64,000 bases of DNA from Rhypophila decipiens (taxonomy: Eukaryota > Ascomycota > Sordariomycetes > Sordariales > Naviculisporaceae), in assembly GCA_033297075.1 (NCBI GenBank), contig MU858116.1, positions 62,001-126,000 of the forward strand. The letters are read 5' to 3'. Positions 21,328 to 33,821 of this stretch are shown in pieces; position 1 is the first letter of the stretch; each line of letters starts with the position of its first letter. The notes beneath the pieces were generated by a model. It had not been told where the DNA came from. It saw only the letters and a list, made by a program, of their open reading frames with translations, and did not search any database. The translations under genes and the position numbers were made by a program.

Positions 21328-22969
21328 TCACTCGCTCCAATACTCCTCCTGGTTATCATACCGTCCCTCTTCTCTCTGTGTACTAACCCACTCCTCACTC
21401 GCCAGTCCCAATCTCATCCTCTTCTTCAACCCGTCAGCATCTTTATGCCAATCACAAGCAAAATCACACTCGGGCACTTTCTCCTCCCCAAAATAGCGAC
21501 AAATGAACGCATGTCTACAACCCTCCACATTCTCACAGTACTCGACCAACTTTCCCAGACTCTCTTTTCTCGCCTCGGCATTTGGTTTACCCGCTGATCC
21601 CTCCCGTGCTATATCCCTTGCCAATAAACTAAAATTTCGATCTCTGTCTTCGCGGGAGTAGTACAGGAAGCAAAAGGCCGCATTTCCGTCTCGTCCTGCG
21701 CGGCCTGCCTCTTGGTAGTACCCCTCAAAAGACTTGGGCAGGCGCCAGTGGACTACGAAGCGGACGTTTTCCTTGTCGATGCCCATTCCAAAGGCTGTTG
21801 TAGCGACGATGATATCCCACCCCGGCTCGTTGGCAATCCATCTTGCTAGGGTGTCGCTTTTTTGTTCTTTTGATAGTTTGGCGTGGAACGGGCGGGCTCC
21901 GATTCCGTTGTGTCTGAGGGATGCTGCCAGCATGTCGCATTCGTCGCGCGAGATGGTGTATATTATGCCTGGGACGTTGTCTACGCGCTCGTTGACGGCT
22001 TGGAGTTCTGGTAAGCGGGCAGAGTCGGATCGGCGGGCGTAGACACCCCGTAGCCAGGTTACGAAATTGTCGAATCGGTCGTTTGCTTCGTCTGAGGTGT
22101 ATCGTATCTCGAGGTGCAGGTTTGGGCGTTGGGCTGTCATTGTGAACTGCTTGAGGCGATCTCCTCGGAGAATCCCCAGGGTGGAGAGGATGTCGTTGCG
22201 GACAGCAGAATTCGCCGTGGCGGTGAGGCACATTATCGGCACGTCGGGAAAGGACTCGCGAAACCAGGAGAGACGCTTGAAATCCTTGCGAAAGTCGTGG
22301 CCCCATTCTGAGATGCAGTGGGCTTCGTCTACCGCTATCCGGGCGAGTTCTTTTTGCTGGTGGACTATTTGGATGCGCTTGCGGAAGTGGTCGCCTGAGC
22401 AGAGCTCTGGTGTTACGTACAGCAGACGGGTGCGGGGATGGCCGGTTTGGAGGTCCTGGTAGATGTAGTCCCGTTCTTGGATTGGTGTGTTGCTGTTCAG
22501 CGTTCTGGCGTCGACGTTTGCTGCGCGGAGGGCCTCGACTTGGTTCATCTATCCCAGGTTGGAGTGTGAGTAAGGGCCTTGCGAGAGGAGGGGGGAGGGA
22601 TGGTACTTGCGTACCATGAGACTTAGGAGGGGTGAGATGACGATTGTCACTGTGTATTGTCTTGTGAGTTTTCATGAATGAGAATGAAGTTGATGAGAGG
22701 TTAGTTTCTCATACTGCCATGGTCTATCACTGCCGGGATTTGAAAACACAGACTCTTGCCGAACGAGGTGGCTGCTTGGACAAAGACATCGTGGCCGTGG
22801 AGGGCGGCGAGGATGATTTCTCGCTGGAAGGGTCTGTAATAAACTGTTAGTGTGTGTTCATACTGGAACATTTCAGGGAAAAGTACCGGAAAGAGTCCTT
22901 CTTAAACTGCCGTCGGAGGGTATAGTCAATGTCCGTAAAAGAGGCGGTCCTCTGAAGACGAGGAGGCAT
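21328..22969 (-). CDS. Short RecQ-family ATP-dependent DNA helicase
   Basis: Four exons (22969-22887, 22833-22715, 22649-22615, 22548-21328) with introns of 53, 65 and 66 nt give 485 residues. RecQ helicases unwind 3'-5' and act in recombination and replication repair. Visible motifs are the Q-motif region FRPFQREII, Walker A in AATSFGKSLCFQ (exon 2), VISPLLSLM, Walker B VDEAHCISEWGHDFR, the TATA motif CLTATAN, FGMGIDKENVRFVVHW, and QEAGRAGRDG. A Cys cluster after the helicase core (CRHAFICRYFG, ECDFACDWH) fits the RecQ zinc-binding subdomain. The protein ends soon after, so it lacks the winged-helix and HRDC domains of BLM/Sgs1 types and is a minimal RecQ. The start was chosen as the ATG heading the conserved FTDIDYTLRRQFKKDSFR. 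Confidence 0.9.
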
Positions 22970-25602
22970 CGTGATGTCGTCCTGACTTTTGGGCGGTGGG
23001 AGGTATTATATTGTCTTCATTGATGCGTTCTGGAATGAGAGAAAACACTTGTGAGGTCTCCGTTGTGAAGTGGTTATTGGTACGGATTCACGATTTTAGC
23101 GTCGCCTCATTCGTGTTGACGCGTGCCTGACACGATATCATGTGAACGGTTAGCCCTCGGGTGAGGTTAGCGATGCACATGCGCTAAACTACAGCGGGCA
23201 ACTGCCGCTCCCGGGCGGCATCACAACGGAGGTCGGAACCCCACCTCAGTACTCCTTCCTCAACCTCCCAGTCGCCGCTTGTTCCTCTATTTGTTCTACA
23301 TACACTTCAAAGTCGATCAACAATTCACACATATGCAAGAAATACTTCATACCGATCTCCCGTGCATAACCGCAGCTCGGAATAGAAACGCTCGACAACC
23401 TACCGAGCCAGCACATCTTTTTGCAAGTTGTGCACCGTCGGACGGAGCAAGGCCTGGGCAACTTGCAAGGCTGTGGCAAAACGGCAGACGGACACCCGAG
23501 TCGACGACCACCGACCCTGTCTGCCCTCCTCTGTCCCGATACAGTCAAGAAACCACCAGGTCGGTATCGTGTTTCATGGCGCGCTGCGGTGTGCGAAAAA
23601 GAGCCAAGATGCAGCTAACAAGCAGGATAAAAAACATGTCTTGTCTCGGAGCTGACTCGCCCTCTCATCAAATGTCTCTGCTGACGGTGGAGGACACGGA
23701 GGGTTAGGACCGACCACCGGACCACGATATCTCGGCCTTGGGTATGACGAGATTCAATGGTTTCTGCGCCGTGTTTCTGACCGGACCAGCCAAGTGGCAG
23801 AGATGCAAAGATATATATATGACGTTTCTCTTTTCATTTTCCAATCTAATAAATGCAATCCCATGCAGCTTCAATTTCCTCCCCTCGGCTTTGTGGCTGC
23901 TGTGCCCCGTCAACAAGTATTGCCCAAGTGTAAAAGTGGTGTGAGAGGTCCATTCTGTACGTCGTGTCAGTGAGACTGACGTGCAGGACCAAATTGCGAG
24001 ATATTGAAGAGATATATGAATTGCCCTCGCACGAGATTCCACGTCGACGGAACAGCCGGAGGCCGTGGTGATGATGGAATCCCACCGTCTGACATGCAGT
24101 GTTGGCAGTGTAAATTTGTATTCTCAGTAAATCAAAAGTCGGACCTGTCATGGTTTTCAAACACAGCTTTGACTCTCACCGCAGACGTGCCGCTGTGATT
24201 GGCACCACAGGCATCCAGTGCTGTCGGGCGGTTTTGCCCAGCGTTTCGTTTCACCAAACCACAGGCAAGAAGTCAAGAAACCTCCAGAATCCAATTCCCA
24301 ATGGCGCATCTTGTGACGGGTAATTCTTGGCTCGGATTGTTTTCGTTGCAGCCAATCCAGTCCAAGTGAGGCTGCCCCTTTTTACGCTATAATAAGGTTC
24401 TCACAGAGCTCGTAAAAGATGGTGTCGAGCTGGCCGTAATGCCGTTTCGAGTCCATCGACTCCTTCCGTGCCTTGCAGTTGTGCGGCGCGCGCCAAGTCC
24501 GTTTTGCATTTGTTGACATGCACAACTCGCTGCTGCAGGGCACACTGGCACCCGACAGCGACAGCGAGACGGAATGACGGCGGGGAACGTCTACAGTCCA
24601 CACAAACAAGCGGGGGTCACACAAGAATTCCGTACCTTCTTTCCCTTTGCCGTACCTGCGGAGCACGAGGCACTCCGCCTTCTTCTCGAAGGGTGAAAGT
24701 GAAAGTGGAAGAAACTCTTGCGAGTCGCGACAACAACAACAAGCAGTTGACCCCGTTACGGCGTTTCTTCAGTGGGCACGTCCTGAGTCTCAATGCTTCA
24801 AAACCACGCCAACTGCAACAGATTACTCACAACCATCTGTTTTCATTCAATCCAAACCCTCGTCGCCCCCGGTCACGGTACGCCCTGGATGCCACTGATG
24901 CCCACACCTGCAGTTTGACCCCTGCGCCTTGATCGAACTCTGCCCCATGCGCCAGGAACCGCACGGCGGAACCCCTGCAACCCTTCAGAACGCACCCCAG
25001 TCACTCCAGTCCCGCCCAGACTCTCCAGTCTTCTCACTCCCTTCCACGCTAACCCCTATCTTGGGCGTTTTGCTACCCGACGGAGCATGGATCGAACCGT
25101 AAGGTGGTAAAGAAGTCGACGGCACAGCTCACACTCATCCTCAAACAAACCTCCAGGGGAGCAATTTTTTTTCCGAGTGTCGAGAATTGTCGTGTTTTCC
25201 TTCTCGGCGTTATCGAGGCCGAACTCGAAATCAACAAAACATCACGACATTGCCGAATCTCGACGACGACGTCCCCTATCGATACCGCTTCCCACTAGGG
25301 GTCCTCACTGGTCGCCACTCCATCACAGACGCTATCCTCCGTTTGTCTCTGGATCATATTCACCGCCTCGACATATATCCTCAACCAACCTCCCAGTCCT
25401 CTGTGCCCTACTGAAACTGCCATGGGCTTCTTTTTTGGTCAATTGTCACGTTCCTAGATACCAATTGGCACGATATTTTCCCGACCGAACTGGTATTTCT
25501 CGATAGACAGTGTCCTGTTCTCAAAACCCGTTGTCGCGCGAAACTGTCCGAGGAAAACGAAAGCCGTCGTCGGCTGTATCATAAGAAGAGGGCCATTCGA
25601 GG
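22970..25602. other. Long divergent intergenic region between RecQ and SOG2
   Basis: This 2.6-kb stretch separates two divergent starts. Many short frames are open on both strands, but none shows a recognisable domain or consistent splice model. The last few hundred bases before 25603 are pyrimidine-rich and may be a long SOG2 leader. I see no tRNA, repeat array or mobile element. Confidence 0.55.
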
Positions 25603-28600
25603 ATGGAACGACCACGGGGTTTGCCCGAGAACCCTGCCCAAGGTCGAAGGGCAATCGCTGCGGCCGGCAGCGGTCCAGGCAATCCGCCGCCGCCGCCAGT
25701 TCCAAATGGACTTCGAGAAATGTCGGCGAGCTCTGGGCTATCGGCCTCGGCCCCGCTCACTTCGACCCAGGTGCTGGCGATAGCGAGGGAGGCAATGAAG
25801 TTGGCCCATGAAAACGAGGCCAAGAATGCCGAAGGAAGCGGAGTCGATAATCTGAAGCCAGGCCTCACAGTCGATTTGAGCAGGAAAAAAATACAGAATC
25901 TCCCAGACGAAGTGGTGGACATAATAAAGGACGAATTAGAGCGGTAGGAACTCACTTCCATGTTGTACCTCGAACTCAACCACTGACATGCTCGATAGGC
26001 TTGCGCTCTCGCACAACTCTTTAGAGACCTTCCCTGCACGGTTCGCCGAATGTAGTTCGCTGCGGTATCTAAATGTCAGGTCAAATAGAATCAAGGAGTT
26101 CCCGATGGTGGTATGCTCACCCTCATCCGTCTTCTCGGCCACACATTGACCAACTTTCCCAGATCTGCGACCTCAAATCTCTCGAGATTCTCGACCTCGG
26201 CCGAAACATGTTGCAAGTTCTGCCTCCCGAGGTTGTCAAGCTGTCATCTCTCAAGGTCTTTTCGTTGCCAAGAAACCAAATCACTGAGCTGCCCCTTTGT
26301 CTGGGCGACATGCCGTCTCTGTCGGTCATACGGTTAGAGGGCAATCCGCTGGTCTTTCCGCCACCCGAGGAACTGCAGGTCAATGGCACCAGTGGGCAGA
26401 GCGACAGTGTTTCGAAAGACCACGAGCTGGCCCAGATTACGTCTCACATTAAACAATACCTAAAACAGAAATCAACGCTAATGACGAGACGAGCCGAGTC
26501 GGGTTCTCCAGGTGACGACACTGCTGATGGCACGGAGACGCCCAGACCTACCATGAAAAGGGTATTTAGCGGTCGGTTCCCTGTCAAGGTCAATGGCACG
26601 GATATGCCAGATCTCCGGTCTCCCGCCCTACCTAGACCGCCGCCAATACCGACGCGGTCCCATTACCGGGGTCTTTCGCAGCAAAACACGGCCCAGCGCA
26701 GACCCGGAGTCCTACCCCTCACCATCGGGAACCCGAACGAGCGCGTGCGGAGTAATTCGGAGACCACGTTGCAGACCTCAAGTCGGGAGCGGTCCGAAAG
26801 CAGGTCGCGGCGCATGGGAATTGTGTCCAAAAAGACGGAGCTGAGCACGCTTGATGAGACCGAGGTCAACAACCGGTTCAGTCATTACCGCGGTCTCAGC
26901 CACGGCTCGGCCATGCAAGGCAACGGGTCGAGCATGGCGGTAAAGAGCCCAACACCAGCAAGCCCAGCAGACTCATCACTGCAGAGACCTGTTTACGTGC
27001 GCAGGCTCTCGATTCTCCCAGAACGGAGGCGCGAGTCCAAGGTATTCGACCCGCTGCTGGAAGCTGCCAAGGGAATTCTGTACTCTATTTTCCAGATCCA
27101 CCCCATGATCCAGATGTTGATGACATTGGCGAACGACGGCACGGCTAAGCGCACAAGTCTCGAAATCGTCTTTTACAACACCAACACACAGGTCGAGCAG
27201 CTCGAACTGGAGATCCAAAAGCACGAGGGCGAGGGTGGGTACGGCCCGAGGCAGAATGAAAGCGTGCAGATGGCTTGTATCACGCTTGTGAACGCCTACA
27301 GCCACGTGTGTACGCTGCTAATCAGTAATGTTGATCTATTTATCGACAACGGGGATCCGCGATATATCCGGACCCTGTTGACCCAGTTGTATAATAGCAT
27401 AATGGAGCTGCGGGTTACCTGTGCGCAGGTGTCTCCCCCCGAGGCGAGCACTGCACGGCTAACCCCTCCGCGAGCCGATCCTGGCGAGACACTTACACTT
27501 CGACCACATACCCGGGAGAACTCGGCCACCCCAGCCATTGACCGAGGAGCTCTGCTGAACGGACGGCCCCGAAACGGCACCTTTGTTTATACCCCAAGCC
27601 ACCTGCGGGTGGCTACCGACATGCCGGTACCTCAGATTAACGGGACTGGCCGAACCGCCACGATAACCGCGGCTACACCTCGGTCTGGGGAATCTTTTAC
27701 GTCGACGGGCACGTCTGGTGTGCGCGGATTATCGCTAGACTTTACCGAGGAGGATCGCGCATTTGAGAGGATCTACTTGTCGCTTCAGAGGACTTCGGAC
27801 CTGGTCATGCGGGTGCTGCCGACTCTCAACGCGCAGTTTGGGGCGGCCGCGAGGAATCTCTCCAACGCGCAGCCACGGTCTGCAGAGCACGTCTTGATGT
27901 GCTGGAAAGCTTTGATGGCCAAGTGCGGGATCTGCATCCAACAGACCGAGGTACTCAAGAAGAAACTCTCGTCCATCAAGCTCAAGGAGCTTGCCGTGCG
28001 GACACAAGCATCTTTCTGGGGCCTGTGCGACAACTTTATCGACTCTTGGTACAAGTTTGTCAAGGAGATCAAGCAGGTCCAAGGTGACGTTCAGCTTCCG
28101 GCAGACACCAGGGTCAGGCTACGGCCCATCCATACCAGTATCAAGGAGACGTACGACTTGATGCTCAAATCACCATGGGCATTCTTGGTCAGGCAGCAAC
28201 ATTCCGGGGCCAGTAGTTCTAGTCGCGCTGGAAGCGGCGACATGTCGAGCATGGGCAGCCCGTCGTACGGGACCCACCACCACCACCACCTCCAACAACA
28301 ACAACAAGGGGGCCTGAGCACGCCCGTCCCGATGCCCATGACGCCGCAGAGCGCAGCCCTAGGACCGGCCGTGCAGGCTACCGTGCCCTCGACCCCGCAG
28401 AGCGCGTCCTTTAACGCGGCCTTTACGGGGAACGTCTTTGAGCGCGCCGATAATCTGATTTCCATGGGCGGGCTGTATGTGGGACGCAGCGGGACGATGA
28501 ACTCCAACTCGACGACGGCCAGTCTGAACTCGATCAGCAGCACGCTGTCTTCGGCGGGCACTGCGACGACGGACGGGATTCTGACGCCGTCTTCTGCGCT

Positions 28601-28670
28601 CAGTCCGGGGCCGTTTCCGGGGCCGCCGCTGGCTTTGAGGCTTAATAATGGTAGCAAGGTCGCATTTTAG
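25603..28670 (+). CDS. SOG2: RAM signalling network leucine-rich repeat protein Sog2
   Basis: The exons are 25603-25943, 25999-26110 and 26163-28670, with introns of 55 and 52 nt, giving 986 residues. Sog2 is a scaffold of the RAM pathway (NDR kinase Cbk1/COT-1 with Mob2, Hym1, Tao3 and Kic1) that controls polarised growth and cell separation. Leucine-rich repeats span residues about 90-215 (for example LALSHNSLETFP, LRYLNVRSNRIKEFP, LEILDLGRNMLQVLP, LKVFSLPRNQITELP). Both introns fall inside the repeats, and splicing restores the LRR spacing. The long C-terminal SOG2 domain follows, with conserved helices such as PLLEAAKGILYSIFQIHPMI and YLSLQRTSDLVMRVLPTL. Between them lies a Ser/Pro/Arg-rich linker, likely a kinase target. 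Near the end are a short His run and a Gln run (HHHHHLQQQQQ). Confidence 0.93.
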
Positions 28671-29874
28671 GCAAGGGCATGCTTGTGTCCTTTTATTATA
28701 CCCGTTTTCTGTTTGCGAGGGGATGGGTTACGATGTTTTATATATGAGAAACACAGTGGATTATGTTTCATAACCTTAACCGATGGGCATGTCAATGGAA
28801 TTGAGTATTGGTTTGGTTTTGCTACCTAGCTCGCGGGCCGCTCATTTGGAGGGAGGCAAGTGGTTGGAATAAGATGTGGTGGTCTTGGTCCCGGTTACAA
28901 TATGGAAGGGGGTCTTGTTGGATTAATTGACTGCACTGCACCGCATGTATGTATGTATGTATGGTACTGTATGAAATACCCGACTGAGGAGTCACTCTTT
29001 TACTGCGTTGCGTTTGCTGCTTGATGTGGTGTTGTTTGCTCTTGTTGCGGCTGCTTCAAGTTTGTATTATGGGGAATAGGAGGCGAAGCGAAGCGAAGGA
29101 AAGGAGAGTGAGAATGGGAAGGGTAATTAACAACATACCCTACGGTACAACGCTATAATAAATACCCTTCTTTGGTGTCTCGTCTATGGAGGGAGGGAAA
29201 GGAAGCGGCATCGGAGAGAGAGTATATAACTAAATAAATATACACACTTATAAAGCGTTTAATGATTCTTTTGTATTGCTGTTTCATTGTCGGTTTATCT
29301 ATCTATACGTCTGCGTGGTTCCCATGTCTGTCAGAAAGGGGAGGGGCCCTCTTGTTGTTGTGTTTATTGTAAGTGTATGTGTGCGAATGTTGTCCATGGT
29401 AGATATCCAGTTGAAAGAGTAAGGGGGGGTGTCTTGTGACTTGTGGTGAAGGTCAAGTGAAGGAAGTGAGTTTGGGAATGTACGAGTCCTAGCCAGACGG
29501 TGTATTGTGCTGAACTTGAGTTGAAAGAAGCCTGTACATATGTAGTATCCTTCTCTGCTCTGGGCTGTCGGAACGATCTGTAAGCGGTACTAGCATTGTA
29601 AGCAGAAATTGAAACGAAGGAATGGAGTAGAGTAGATGCTAAACCCGATCATATACTATTAAGGCACGTATAGGCCTGAATTACGAGTAGGTGTGTTGTA
29701 TACTAGAGAGTGAGACCGGCTTCCAGGCTCCGTCAAATCTAATAGAGAAACGATACATTTCCTCCCACAAGGAAACCCAGCTCGTAGGATATTCGAAAGA
29801 AAATGTTTGTTAGACTTGCTAGAGGAACAATATACCTTGGATTGGAGCTCAAAGGAAAACATACCCAACTGAGC
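28671..29874. other. Intergenic region between SOG2 and the HET gene
   Basis: This 3' flanking sequence of two convergent genes contains a (GTAT)n microsatellite at 28946-28963 and short tandem GAAGC units near 29083-29099. I see no gene. Confidence 0.6.
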
Positions 29875-31944
29875 TCACAGGATCGCAATCCTTTTGCGAA
29901 CTCCAGCTGCATTGCGAAACCGCGTTGGGGGTAAATCATGCGTGTGGTATTCCAACTCAAACATCCCGATGCGAGACAACTCCAGATTGGACTCTTTTCC
30001 ACCCTCGTTCTCTTGAAGCATTAGGTAAAAGATATTCGTCTCATAGCCGTCTCCTCTCAAGGAATACACTCTGGCTAACCAGCAAGGACGAGGAGCTGTG
30101 TCCTTGAAGAGATCGGCTTCGTCCAGACAGTAGTCATGAATCGGCTCTGAATCATAACGGAGTTGTGGCTCACTCATATTGCCCCCGGGGCCCGAAACCA
30201 CAGTGATAGGATAGAGGGCGGCAACGGCGTCTATTCTCCCGCCGGACACGGCGCCAAATGTCCCCGGATGGGTCTCCTGCACAGTCACGTTGAGTACTTG
30301 TAGATCATAATCTTCATGGATTTGGACCACTCCGTCGTTAATCGTCGAAAATATCGAGATCGGGTATGTAATCGCACCGTCGACGGAGGCCCAGCTCCAC
30401 GAGGGAGCGCGTGTCCTGTCCCTGACCATGCTCCCGGAAGTCTGGGCGCGCCAGGTTAGACCGGCGTGGAGGTCTTCTTTCCAGAGACCCGCAACCTAGG
30501 TGGTCTTGTTCAGGGTTGCAAACTGCGCGGCTACACCGGCCAGGGCGGGGAGCTTGTCCGTTGCCTTTGTCAGTGACCGTTTGGAATAATCTTGCACCCA
30601 GTTATTCCAGCTCTTCCAGTGTTGCGGATATGCGCCTTTCCAAGGCATATCATCTATATGATTATTATGATGCCTGCTGGAAAGCAGTCTGCTTTCGGAC
30701 ATGCAAGCCGTTGCCCATGCCCACTTCCGGGATTCTATTTCATGGTTTTCGCTTGACTGCTGCCAGCCGTTGCAATCACACGACCCCGTGCAGCATTCCC
30801 AAGATATTTCGTGGTGGAAGACGAACAGCGTGGACACCGAGACACCCGTCTCTTGCAGAGTCCATCCCCGCGTAGATAAGATGTGCTTGCTGGGGTGTAA
30901 TCGGTGGCGATCCGTTGCGACGCGGATATTACTTACACAATCCCCACACTTTGTAGTTCCAACGGAGACGGAGAAGCCGTCAATGGTCGTTATAATCCCA
31001 ACATCACACCCCGGTGAGTCAGAGGCAGCAATGTTGAGTGCGCAACCGCGGTATATATCCGTCATCTGCGCAGCCTGCTCAGCCCAGTCGTTTTCATCGT
31101 CTTGGATGATGCACAGGGCGTCAATCCAGATGTAAACAAAGCCCAGGGCCTTGGCCAGGTCGATCGCGTCTCTTAGGGTTGCTGGGAATGACGACATGGG
31201 TATTTCGGAGAGGTGGCTACGGATGTTCTCCGTTGTTGTCCGCGAAGGAACGCCCTCTCCCCAGCAGTAGCTGAGGGTTGCGTATCGCGCGAATTCGGCG
31301 ACCCCTGGCTGGTATAGATGTATTGTATTATTGGCAGTTGAAATTTTGAGAATGCGCTTGGGAAGGGGCAACTTTGGCCTGGTCTCATTGCATAGAACAT
31401 GTTCACGGCTGCAACGGTCCATCCACCATGTGACGAGCTGGATGCGCGACGGAGAGTATATATAGCCTGGCGGCGCTCTCACGATCTTTGAAACGAATTG
31501 GTCATGGTCGTAGAGGACTGGGACACGCTTATTTATATTGTGCTCTAGTTGCTTGGTCTGTTGGAAGAATTGGAACCCTTCCGACCTATAATTGTCGGGC
31601 AAGGTCTTAACGAAAATACTCATGGCGCCCCAGTAACCGGGTATTAAGTGGTACCTATCATCTGAATCTTTCGTGATGGTGGCCTCGCCCAGGATCAGAC
31701 GACACAGCTGGCATCGAGTGGCAGAGACGCGGAGGGAAGCTACCTTGCCATCGAGATGATCGACGGTTCCCCGGAGGTTCAGCTTCAGATGTAAAATAAG
31801 TGACGTGCACGGTTGGCAAAGGGTTGAGTCGACTTTTAACCCATCATCTGCTGATGGCCTGTATTCATGCCAGAGGACATCGAGATTGTCCCTGTTCAGG
31901 TCGAGAAATGGTACCCCTTTTGAAGTGTTCTTCAGAACGGACAT
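29875..31944 (-). pseudogene. HET-domain protein gene interrupted by one in-frame stop
   Basis: The frame from the ATG at 31944 runs for 482 codons to a TAG at 30496-30498, then continues in the same frame to 29875; read through, it is about 690 codons. The HET domain is complete in the first part: YATLSYCWGEG, LRDAIDLAKALGFVYIWIDALCIIQDD, and WAEQAAQMTDIYRGCALNIAA. The stop falls in KTT-stop-VAGLWKEDLHAGLTW. Related proteins have an aromatic residue (YLAGLW) there, and the downstream part resumes with the typical APSWSWASVDG. So the TAG looks like a point change of a Tyr codon rather than a real end. HET proteins act in vegetative incompatibility and in programmed cell death after fusion of unlike strains. 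The remaining 482-residue product would still contain the HET domain. Confidence 0.8.
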
Positions 31945-32444
31945 GGCGTTATAATATCGACGGTTTGAATCAGTCTATGTAAGTGCTGAAGAAGATATCA
32001 TCAGGCTGGTGAGAATATTGGGCTTTATGGGGAAAGCTTATTTGGAGCTACCCCACGTTTCATAATTGTGCTCCAAAATGCATGTTTCTCTCCTCCAATC
32101 CTGAGCTTCTCCTTCACGGCACCTTCCATTCCTGTGAGGGGGTAGAACACATGACAAGAGTGATGGACTGACCCGTATTTATTCTCCATTTCAATACCGA
32201 GCTGACATGAGAATTCTCATCACGTAGGAAGCTCATTGACTTTATCAAAGCCATCAAGGACCGCGGTACACATCGCGCTTTTGATCCAAGTTCGTCCAAT
32301 ATATCTTGTGGAGCGTCATATCTGGGGTATAATAAGGCTCAAACACAAACTTATTTCTCTGCGCGACCCAACTCTGTCGCACAGCGTCAACGGTCACTCA
32401 TTTGGCTTATACTTGCAGGGAGATCATCAACAAGAACGGAAAAC
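31945..32444. other. Divergent promoter region of the HET and BLOC-1 genes
   Basis: I see no gene. ACTTGCAGGG at about 32412-32421 resembles a splice acceptor, so the BLOC-1 gene may have a 5' UTR intron. Confidence 0.45.
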
Positions 32445-33821
32445 ATGTCCTTACCACCGGCACACATCGACTCTTTACCTCCAACTTCTTCCTCGTCATT
32501 CCCGATCAACCAACCTCAGGCGTCAACCGAGTCAGGAACCAACACCACAGCCGAAGAGGGAACCACAACTCAGAGTCCGGAATCTCATCATGGCTCATCC
32601 ATAAGTGCAGCCACCAACAACCACAATGAAGATAGCACCACAGCACCGCCATCAATCTCAGGCAGCACGGCCACCGGGACGACCACAACGACCATGGTCT
32701 CGGGTGCTTCATCGACCTCTTCTCCTCCGCCTCTTTTTCCACCGCTCGCTCATCACGGCGGTATAGGTGCTGGTGCTAGTGCTGGGATTGCTCCTCCCCA
32801 GCTGAGCGTCACCAACGCAGCAGTTCATCATGCCCATTTCACTCATCACCCTCAGCATGCTCACGCCGGGCCATCTCATCCACACCATGGCGGACAAGCT
32901 GGTCCCTCCCGCCCATCTCATTCAATCCCCCCCTCAATCCCCCCCTCAAGCACATCCTCAGCCCACCCCCATTTTCTTTCCAACAATACAAATCATCCTC
33001 CCCAGCAGATATCTACCCCCCGCGAGATAGAATCCGCCCGCAACGCAGTAGTAGCATCAATAGGTAACATGCTCGACCGCGAATTAAGCGGGCGAGCAAC
33101 CCAGCTCCATGCAAACAACGCAGCGATAGAGAAACAAGAACGGGAAATGGAAAAGACCCTTGATTCGTTCAGAAAAGAAAATGATAAACTCGCCAAGTTG
33201 GCAAAGGATCATACCAAGAAGATCAAAGAGATTGGGAATGTCCAGAATTGGGCCGAGATGCTTGAGCGGGAGTTTTTGATTTTGGAATCCACTCTCAAAA
33301 TGGCGAATAGATCTGGGAGGAGGAGGGAGAGGAGAGAAGGAGAGGCTGGTGGTAATGAAAGTGATCGGAGTGGAAGTTGTTGGTCTGGGAGTGCGAGCTG
33401 GAGTGGAAGTGGGAGTTACTCTGGCAGTGGGAGTTATGCCGGGAGTGAAGCCGGTGCTGGTGACAGGGATAACGACGCAAGGATGAATCACGAGGGCGAG
33501 GAGGGACCGGGATTACAGGATGGTGGTGTCAATGGGGCATCATCGACAGCTGCTGCAGAACTGTCAATAAAACCGGAACAACGTAGACAAGCAGGGACCG
33601 GCGGAGACGAGCAGAACCAGCAGCAAGGCGCAGCAAGCAGTTCAAAAGATCCAGTGACGGCGTCACCACCACCGGTACAGGTACATGTTGAAGTACAAGA
33701 AGGACCAACTACCACCACCATGCTTGCAAAAGGCAAAGAAAGACAAGTCGATGATATCCAACGGGCACTGGCGGAGGCCATGGAAACGAGCCTCATCCTT
33801 GATACTACCGGCGCACATTGA
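32445..33821 (+). CDS. BLS1: BLOC-1 subunit 1 (GCN5L1/Bls1) homologue with long disordered arms
   Basis: A single exon encodes 458 residues. The recognisable part is a helical region at residues about 192-290 (EIESARNAVVASIGNMLDREL to IKEIGNVQNWAEMLEREFLILESTL). It matches BLOC1S1/GCN5L1, a coiled-coil subunit of the endosomal BLOC-1 complex; the KEIGNVQNWAEMLE stretch is the family signature. Animal homologues are about 125 residues. Here a Ser/Thr/Pro/His-rich N-terminal arm of about 190 residues and a Gly/Ser-rich C-terminal arm of about 165 residues (repeated SGSGSYSGS-like units) surround the core. The last 22 residues (VDDIQRALAEAMETSLILD) may form an amphipathic helix. Endosomal function is inferred by homology. 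Confidence 0.8.
   Translation: MSLPPAHIDSLPPTSSSSFPINQPQASTESGTNTTAEEGTTTQSPESHHGSSISAATNNHNEDSTTAPPSISGSTATGTTTTTMVSGASSTSSPPPLFPPLAHHGGIGAGASAGIAPPQLSVTNAAVHHAHFTHHPQHAHAGPSHPHHGGQAGPSRPSHSIPPSIPPSSTSSAHPHFLSNNTNHPPQQISTPREIESARNAVVASIGNMLDRELSGRATQLHANNAAIEKQEREMEKTLDSFRKENDKLAKLAKDHTKKIKEIGNVQNWAEMLEREFLILESTLKMANRSGRRRERREGEAGGNESDRSGSCWSGSASWSGSGSYSGSGSYAGSEAGAGDRDNDARMNHEGEEGPGLQDGGVNGASSTAAAELSIKPEQRRQAGTGGDEQNQQQGAASSSKDPVTASPPPVQVHVEVQEGPTTTTMLAKGKERQVDDIQRALAEAMETSLILDTTGAH

Noticed and set aside
21725..22675. 316-codon minus-strand frame overlapping RecQ in another frame
   Set aside because: It is Arg/Pro-rich shadow sequence; the RecQ frame with helicase motifs explains the region.
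30480..30540. Intron hypothesis to remove the HET stop codon (ACCTAG as acceptor)
   Set aside because: The sequence that would be removed is itself conserved in the family (APALAGVAAQFA-like), and no good donor at a normal intron distance is present.
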